Below, piece after piece: positions 57,955 through 64,000 of a stretch of 64,000 nucleotides of DNA. This DNA comes from Ashinkailepas kermadecensis (taxonomy: Eukaryota; Arthropoda; Thecostraca; Neolepadidae). Location: positions 114,000 through 177,999 of the forward strand of contig JAOTOM010003695.1 in the NCBI GenBank assembly GCA_034440615.1, read 5' to 3'. How positions within the stretch are numbered: position 1 is the stretch's first letter; every line of letters begins with the position of its first letter. The notes beneath the pieces were generated by a model, which worked only from the letters and a program-made list of their open reading frames with translations, was not told where the DNA came from and ran no database searches. The position numbers and the translations under genes are program-made.

Positions 57955-58215
57955 CCTGTCAGGGGCGGATTCAGGAATTATCATGGGGCACGTGTCTGAA
58001 GGCTCGCCAATTCTTCGGAGGGGCGCCGCTGCGAAAGTACTTGGAGGCAGGGGCGGATACAGGTGTAACACTGAAGGAATGCATGGAAATTGGTGCGCCT
58101 TCGGTAGGGAAAATGCTCCACTCGGGGAAAGCTTGAGTGCAGGGGTATCGATTTTTGAAAAACATTGGGGGGGGGGGGGCGAAGTGCCAACGCACTAGAC
58201 CCCCCCGAAAAAAAC
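57955..58215. repeat. CAGGGGCGGAT-type repeat remnants
   Basis: CAGGGGCGGATTCAGG near 57959 and CAGGGGCGGATACAGG near 58047, followed by a long G run and GCGAAGTGCCAACGCAC. Such ends are seen in non-autonomous DNA elements (hAT-like) in many invertebrates; the assignment is tentative. Confidence 0.4.
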
Positions 58216-58388
58216 TCATCGGATTTAGCCCACTATATTTTCAGATCTCAGAAATTCTGATTTTTTATTCGACGATGTGTATGTTTATGTTTATTCAGCA
58301 TCCTCACCGACGGGGAAAATCGTCCAATAACTGGTGAAATCACATAATTAAAAGAGCAGTGCTCAGTACATTTCAACATAACAACTCT

Positions 58389-58500
58389 TGGTTGGTTATT
58401 GGTTCTACGACACGTCGACCGTTGTGTCATATAGCGTCGCCAATCTCTCACGCCGATTGGTCGCGGGCGAAGAGTAGCGACAGGTGAGACTCGAACTCAC
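58389..58500 (-). mobile_element. tRNA-derived SINE, 5'-truncated at the B box
   Basis: Flanked by the exact 15-bp repeat CAACATAACAACTCT (58374-58388, 58501-58515). Minus strand begins at GTGAGTTCGAGTCTCACC, then the shared body, hairpin CGACGC/GTGTCG, and tail AGAACCAATAACCAACC. Confidence 0.92.
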
Positions 58501-58789
58501 CAACATAACAACTCTGAGTAATAGCATGCGACTGCAGTGCCATATAGTGGGCTCGGATCTATCGTCATCGTCACCGTCACTGCTACCCTCCTCCTCACTC
58601 CACACACCAACAAACACACACCGGCTTAAATAAAAATACTTCAGCGATCAGATGCAGGCTAAAACACACCGCATTGATGAAACATCACAGCACAGCAGAC
58701 CTGAACGGTGATGGCGATGGGTGAAAGTATTTCCTTGGTGCCTAACGTTAGGGAGGGTAATTTTTCCATTTAGTACGCCACTGCGGCTG

Positions 58790-59565
58790 CTCAACGTGTT
58801 TTTTTTCTGCAGATTGCACGATCGAGAGAAGAAAGGCCCTTCGGATAATTTTCTTTCGGGACCCATTCTTAATTTTCCAGTGCTCTGGTCGATTCGATGG
58901 AGTCTCCTTGTGGTTTTTGTGGTGAAGTCTATTTTTATAAGCCCCCTGCAGGCTATTTTTGGAACCCGGTACGATTCTTCTGGCTCTCGGTGCGTTTTTT
59001 CCGGTGCCCAAACAGGTTTCTTTTCCGGCGTCCGACGACTTCTTATGTTGTGGATCCTTGACGCAATTTTTCCGTCCGCAAGGTAACATTCTGGGTATAT
59101 ATTGGTACTTGGGAAGCCAGCTGCAACTTGTGGGGCTCCGGCACGACGTTTTGGCCCCAGTGAGATTTTCAAGAGAAGAGGCGTTAATTTTTTTTGTCTA
59201 AATGCGATTTTTTTGGGCCCCGTCGTCACTTGTTGGGATCCCTTGCGGTGGCTACGACACGTTTGTGGGGACCCAACAAGTTTTGTGGGCTTTTGGAGCT
59301 ATTGTTGAGATCCCAGATTGATTTTCCGTGTCCGGGCTGTTTTTCATTCACCCGGCTTCAGTTGTTGGGTGACCTCAACGAGACTTTTAGAGCCCCGGTG
59401 GGACCTGTCAGGCCTCTGGCGTGATTTTCAGGGGTCCGGGTGATAGTTCTTAGTACCCCAGTCTCGGCGTGATTTTCAGGAGGCCCCGGCCCGACCGTTT
59501 GTGGCCCCCGTCGTGATTTTCTTGAATCCCGGCACGACTTGTTTCCCGGCACGAATAGTGAGCTA
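58790..59565. repeat. Highly degenerate short tandem repeats
   Basis: Recurring words such as CCCCGG.G.GATTTTC, GGGACCC and CGGCACGA at roughly 25-40-bp intervals. On the minus strand a 193-codon frame (58648-59229) runs through it with degenerate PKK/PEK repeats but no recognisable domain. Confidence 0.5.
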
Positions 59566-62500
59566 TATTTTGTGTACAAACATCAGGACATTAGAAATGT
59601 TAATTAACGTTACACACATCAGTTCCTAACAAGTGTCAGCAATACATTTCATTCATGTGCTTTAAACATGATTCAAGAAAGCACTGTCATCGATTTTAAA
59701 CTTGCAAAAAGAGTGTGCCGCCTGGTATTTTGAGTGCTATTTGAGTGAATTTGCTGTCTTGTTAGTGAACTGACCACTTATTGAGATATAAATACTTTAA
59801 CTTTGCCTGCTTCCATCATGAAAATTTGTCATTTTCCAATACATCAGAAATCATCAGAATAACTTCTTGTCCACAAACCGGTGTATGCATTTCTATGAAT
59901 TTCTCATATTTATTAACACAAATGATGTAGATCTGATCTGCAAATTTATAGCTCAGAAAATGTTATCAGCACAGGATTCCATTCCTGAAAATATAGTACT
60001 TTCAACATGTTATTGTTCTTTGTGAAGCAATAAGTGCAATGCTGTCATGCAGCATGCAGATGGAGGTTCATCACGTGCACCAGGTAGCACAAAAACAGAT
60101 ATTATTGCAGTCTAAGGTAACCACAAGACAGGTTTTACACCCATTTTACCTCCTCGAATCATTCAAAGGAGCCAGGTTTTGTCTAGTTGCGTTCGGCTAG
60201 GCTTTTGTTGTAGGTTAGTAAATGAAAAAAGTCTTCAAAAACGGTTCAAGCTAGATTAGGTTATGTTAGACTTTTTAAGTTCAAATTTTTTAAGAAAAAA
60301 AATGGGGGGGGGGGGACTTTGGCATACAAATAATCATTTCTTGCATGGAAGTCTAGGCTAGGTTAGGTTAGGTTATGTTACATGTTTTTTTATCTGAACA
60401 TTATTTTTCATCCTATATTACTCAAATCCCAGCCCCCTTTTCCATGTTATTTTTCCTCACAATTGAAAAGTGTGCATCTGCAGAGGAAGTGAGCGGTTAG
60501 ATCATGTTCAGTACATTAACAAACACCGCATTAAAAAAGAAATTCAAAGAAGTCAGAGAGTACCATGAGCTGAAAAATTACCCAAAAAGCCAGATATTAT
60601 CACAGTTTAAGGTAACCACAAGACAAGTTTTACACAGATTTTACCTCCATAAAGCATACAAAGGGGTGAGGTTTGTCAGGTTAGGTTAGGCTTTTGTGGT
60701 AAGTTATTAAAAAAAATCATTTGTTGGTAAATAATTTGTGTTAATGATTTTCCTACAAAAAAAAAAAATAAACGGTTCAGGCTAGCTTAGGTTCGGTTTT
60801 TTAAGTTGAAAATATTGGAGGAAATGACTCGAAAATATAAATTAAATACAATTAATTTCTTGTATGGGAAGTTGAGCTATGTTAGGTACGGTTATCATAC
60901 ATCTTGAACATTATTTGCATGCTATATTTCCTTACTCCACACCCTTTTTTGGTATTATTTTTTACTCCCAATTGAAAGACATGCATTTGCAGAGGAAAGG
61001 GCATTCAATTTGTGCTTTTATGTGTTTTATTAATATTCTTTTATTTAAATTTCCAATGCAATGTTTATGAATGTCACTAAGCTGATGGCACTTCTCAGTT
61101 TCTGTCCAAATGCTTACTTTCCAGGTTGTGAGCAAAATAACATTAAAAATGGGCTTTGAGTTAGGTAACATAGCAATTAAAAGAAATACATTAAAAATTC
61201 AACATAACCTAATGTAACCTAGCCTAAGCTGACCTTGGAGAAAACTATAAAAACAAGATTGGGAACATATCTAGCAATTTATTTTCTTGAAATTTTACAA
61301 ATGAAAAAACCTAACCCAACCTAATCTAACCCGAATTATTGTGCTTTAAGGTGGTAACAAGGCAAGTTATTACACATTTGCATCCATAAAGCAAACAAAT
61401 GGGCTATGTTTGGTGATGTTAGATTAGTTTAAGTGTTTTAAGTTCGACATTTTTAGCAAAAATGGTTCCAAAATTTGAAAGAAATGTATATTTTTTCTTT
61501 AAAAGCAGCTTATGTTAGATTAGGTTAAGTTGGGTTACATTTTTTTATTGTAAAAAAAATACATCGCTTGAAATTTTTACAACTTGATGTTTTGGTTTTG
61601 TTTTTCTCCAAGGGAAGGTTAAGCTAGGTTAGGTTAGGTTATGTTGCATTTTTTATTTTAAAAAATACTTTACCCTATGTCACCTAATTCAAAGCTTTTT
61701 GTTGCTGTTATTTTGCTCACAACCTGAAATGTAGCCATTTGTATAGAAAATGAATGGTCCCATCATCTGAGTCACATTCATAAACATTGCATTGAAATGA
61801 TACATTCCACGAATTCATAAAACACCTTAAAACACAAATTTACCAAAATGAGCAGTAACATCATATTCATCACATTCCTAAACATTGCATGGAAAAAAAA
61901 TAATCAGAAATTACCTTAAGCTGTAAATTTATCAAAAGGTGTGCCAACCCCTGGACGGAATTGCAACACTAGGTGCCCCAAGCCTGGGCAGAAGGGGCAA
62001 TAAGAGTAGTGGAATGAAAATATGAATAAAAGTAACCTAAAAACAGCTCTTCTTGAAGACAAACGTTGTAGTTATGTGATATTAACATGGAAACCCGGAG
62101 CACAAATCAGAAAAAACATGGACTTGACTTTTTCATGCTTACCTGCCAACTTCTTCAACTACTGTTCCTTTGGGAATTAAATATCAGCAAGCTATTTATT
62201 CACTATTTAAAATCACACCAATCCGCAGATACATCAGAATGTGCGAAGTACAAAAACGAATCAGTGTGACGTCACATAAGATTGGCCTCCGGATTAAACA
62301 CTGCGCGCAATTGCACCACAAATGTCTTACCTCCGTCATATTTGTCACTGTAACCTCCAATTTAGACTTCAGGCGCTGGAATTTCTGTAACTGGAATTTT
62401 TTATTTGGATGTTACGATGTTGGATGTTCTGAGGAACGCCCATCACGATGTGTGACATTTAATACGCGCTAGTGTCTATCGATACAAATCGACGCCCCTG

Positions 62501-63300
62501 CTTTGGAGAAAAAAATAGAAACAAAAATTAAGCAATATCTATTCTGAAAATTGTATAACTTGAACAACCGAACCCAACTTACCGGACCCTAATGTCAGCT
62601 GCTTTTGAAGGAAAATTTCCGATTTTATTTTATTTTTGAAAATGACTGAACAATTTTTCCAAGGTAAACAACTAAGCTAGCCTAACCTAGCCAAATCGGT
62701 ATTATTGTGCTTTAAGGTGGTAACAAGACAAGTTTTTACACACATTTGCCTCCATATAGCAAGCAAATGGGTTAGGTTCGGTTAAGTTAGGTTAGTTTAG
62801 GCTTTTCATGTTGGGAAACTTTGTAAAAAAATTCCAAAAAAGTTTCCCACCAAAATTGCAAATTATTTGGTAACCTTGCAGTCTAAGGTGCTCTTTTTTT
62901 CCTTTAAGACAACAAAAAATATGCAGAATACCATGCTTATGAAGGTGACTAAGATGATTGGACCCACTTATTTTCTGTGCTTACTTTTCAGGTTGTGAGC
63001 AAAATAATGCCAAAAAGGCTTTGAGTTCGGTAACATCGCATAAACATAAATGTTTTTTTTTTCATGCAACAAAACCTAACCTAGCCTATCCTAACCTATC
63101 TTTTGAGAACAAAAATTAAACTAAATTAAAATTTCACTTAATTTATTTTCTGCAAATTCTCAACTTTAAATAGGAAGCCTAACCGAGTCTAACCTAACCT
63201 AAGCTGATTTTGAATAAAACATTATATTTTTTTGTGAACATGGTTGTAATTTTTTTCGGAAGCTTTTGGGTATTATTGTGCTTTAAGGTGGGAACAAGAA
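59566..63300. repeat. AT-rich repeat field with TTAGG-like pentamers, both orientations
   Basis: Contains the module of 15180-16360 in plus orientation (about 61053-61235, 62925-63110) and minus orientation (about 61620-61800). A second module (TTTAAGGTGGTAACAAGACA, AGTTTTTACACACATTTGCC, TCCATA.AGCA, AAATGGG.TAGGTT) recurs at about 60110-60200, 60605-60700, 61340-61430, 62700-62800 and, as a short start, at 63280. Runs of CCTAACC or GGTTAGG border most modules. No gene is supported. Confidence 0.75.
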
Positions 63301-63308
63301 AAGTTGTA

Positions 63309-63370
63309 TGGGCGCTGTATGACCAACGCAGTCAATGCGCCCGTAAACCCAAATAACCAACCAACCAACC
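63309..63370 (+). mobile_element. Hairpin-tail mini-retroposon (about 60 bp)
   Basis: Plus strand: TGGGCGC stem, ATGACC loop region, GCGCCC stem, GTAAACCCAAATAACC then repeated AACC. It is flanked by similar AGAAAAGTTGTA / AGAAAGATGTAA sequences. It is the only one of this set on the plus strand. Confidence 0.8.
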
Positions 63371-63439
63371 TAGAAAGATGTAAGCTGTACTTCCACAGTG
63401 GAGGGAATTCCAGCTGTTTTGCTTGTTTTTGCACACAAT

Positions 63440-64000
63440 TTTACATTTTTCAGCAAAAGGTGGAGAGTCAGTCCACTATCTAATCCAAATCTGTTTCTAG
63501 TCAGTACAAAATGTGCTGGTTAACATCAATGTTTCTACTTAGCATGGTGTTTTTCATTTTTTCCTTTTAGCTTTCTTATCAGCATAAAATAGCATAGGTT
63601 ATTGGGGGGCCCAAATCAACATTGGGGGGGCAAGATCAACATTGGTGGAGCCATAGCCCCCACAAAAGGATACAAATCGATGCCCCTGCATACATGCATG
63701 ATTTTGCACTTATCAAAATTTAATTTCATCTGCCATTTTTTGGACTACTTCACACATGCTCTTCTAAGTTTTTCAGCAGCATGTACCTAGGTGCCTAGGT
63801 ACCAGGTAAATATCAAGCTGATAGTGTGATGAGAGGGCTGTTGAGGTTAATTATAGTTTGTATATCCACACTCTCAATGATAACTGATTGTTGTTCACGG
63901 GACTGGATTGTATGCAAGTTTGACAATGACAATTGGTATTTGTGCACATCATTTTGAATTTTGTAGCAAAAGGTGGAGAGTTAGTCCACTATCTAACCCA
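63440..64000 (-). mobile_element. Inverted copy of the 21.4-23.1 kb LINE region
   Basis: Minus strand matches 21390-23110, including the reverse-transcriptase piece around WQMKLNFDKCKIMHV (63690-63750), a TACCTAGGTGCCTAGGTACC block (63783-63805) and the uninterrupted AACAATCAGTTAT site. The AGCAAAAGGTGGAGAGT block occurs twice (about 63452, 63964). It runs off the window. Confidence 0.75.

Noticed and set aside
60190..60380. Telomere or chromosome end
   Set aside because: GGTTAGG words are dispersed among other sequence and occur in both orientations; there is no long tandem array.

Overview
This is a eukaryotic, repeat-dense window, most likely from an invertebrate animal and probably an arthropod. 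The reasons are C2H2 zinc-finger genes split by introns, tRNA-derived SINEs, BEL/Pao, LINE, pogo/Tigger-like and piggyBac-like element remains, and many scattered GGTTA/TTAGG-type pentamers that resemble arthropod telomere units. No operon, ribosome-binding site, CRISPR array or bacterial gene is visible. Species cannot be named from the sequence alone.

The backbone is a segmental duplication. Copy A (about 5570-20760) and copy B (about 34529-46420) lie in the same orientation, and each carries one multi-exon C2H2 zinc-finger gene on the minus strand. Comparing copies gives a gene model: first coding exon (20168-20010 in A, 45895-45737 in B), a VKEEP-containing exon (18568-18435 / 44126-43993), an acidic exon ending in a strong donor (10109-9921 / 40740-40552), then a large zinc-finger exon (7522-6147 / 36651-35111). 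Exon lengths match exactly between copies, except in the finger array, which differs (13 versus 15 fingers). Downstream of both stop codons lie decayed extra fingers. Because the copies are paralogous, each shows the empty site for insertions in the other. This defines two SINEs, several very short hairpin-tail retroposons, a piggyBac-like MITE with TTAA ends and a 4.2 kb insertion.

Other regions: 1-1665 is a 43-bp minisatellite running off the window edge; 1756-2360 is a broken BEL/Pao protease fragment; 21.4-23.75 kb holds a degraded non-LTR retrotransposon with an 800-bp inverted-repeat insertion; 23.1-31.9 kb is a huge imperfect palindrome made of LINE 3' ends and about 275-bp tandem repeats, its centre holding an Ulp1-like protease relic and a 34-bp minisatellite; 32.1-34.2 kb has two LINE ORF1 relics; 46.4-48.0 kb is an unidentified repeat; 48.6-50.7 kb is an array of about 150-bp repeats, mostly carrying a DR1 nuclear-receptor-like motif, whose orientation flips; 50.7-51.65 kb is a 175-bp repeat array with CRE-like sites; 52076-55838 is a pogo/Tigger-type DNA transposon inserted at TA, with a frameshifted transposase; 55.9-64 kb is mostly AT-rich repeats, one SINE, degenerate tandem repeats and another copy of the LINE region at the right edge.

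Apart from the two zinc-finger genes, nearly everything recognisable is mobile or tandem repeat DNA. The most unusual feature is a set of insertions of about 45-60 bp, each a single hairpin plus a tail, with target-site duplications and nearly the same 5' end.
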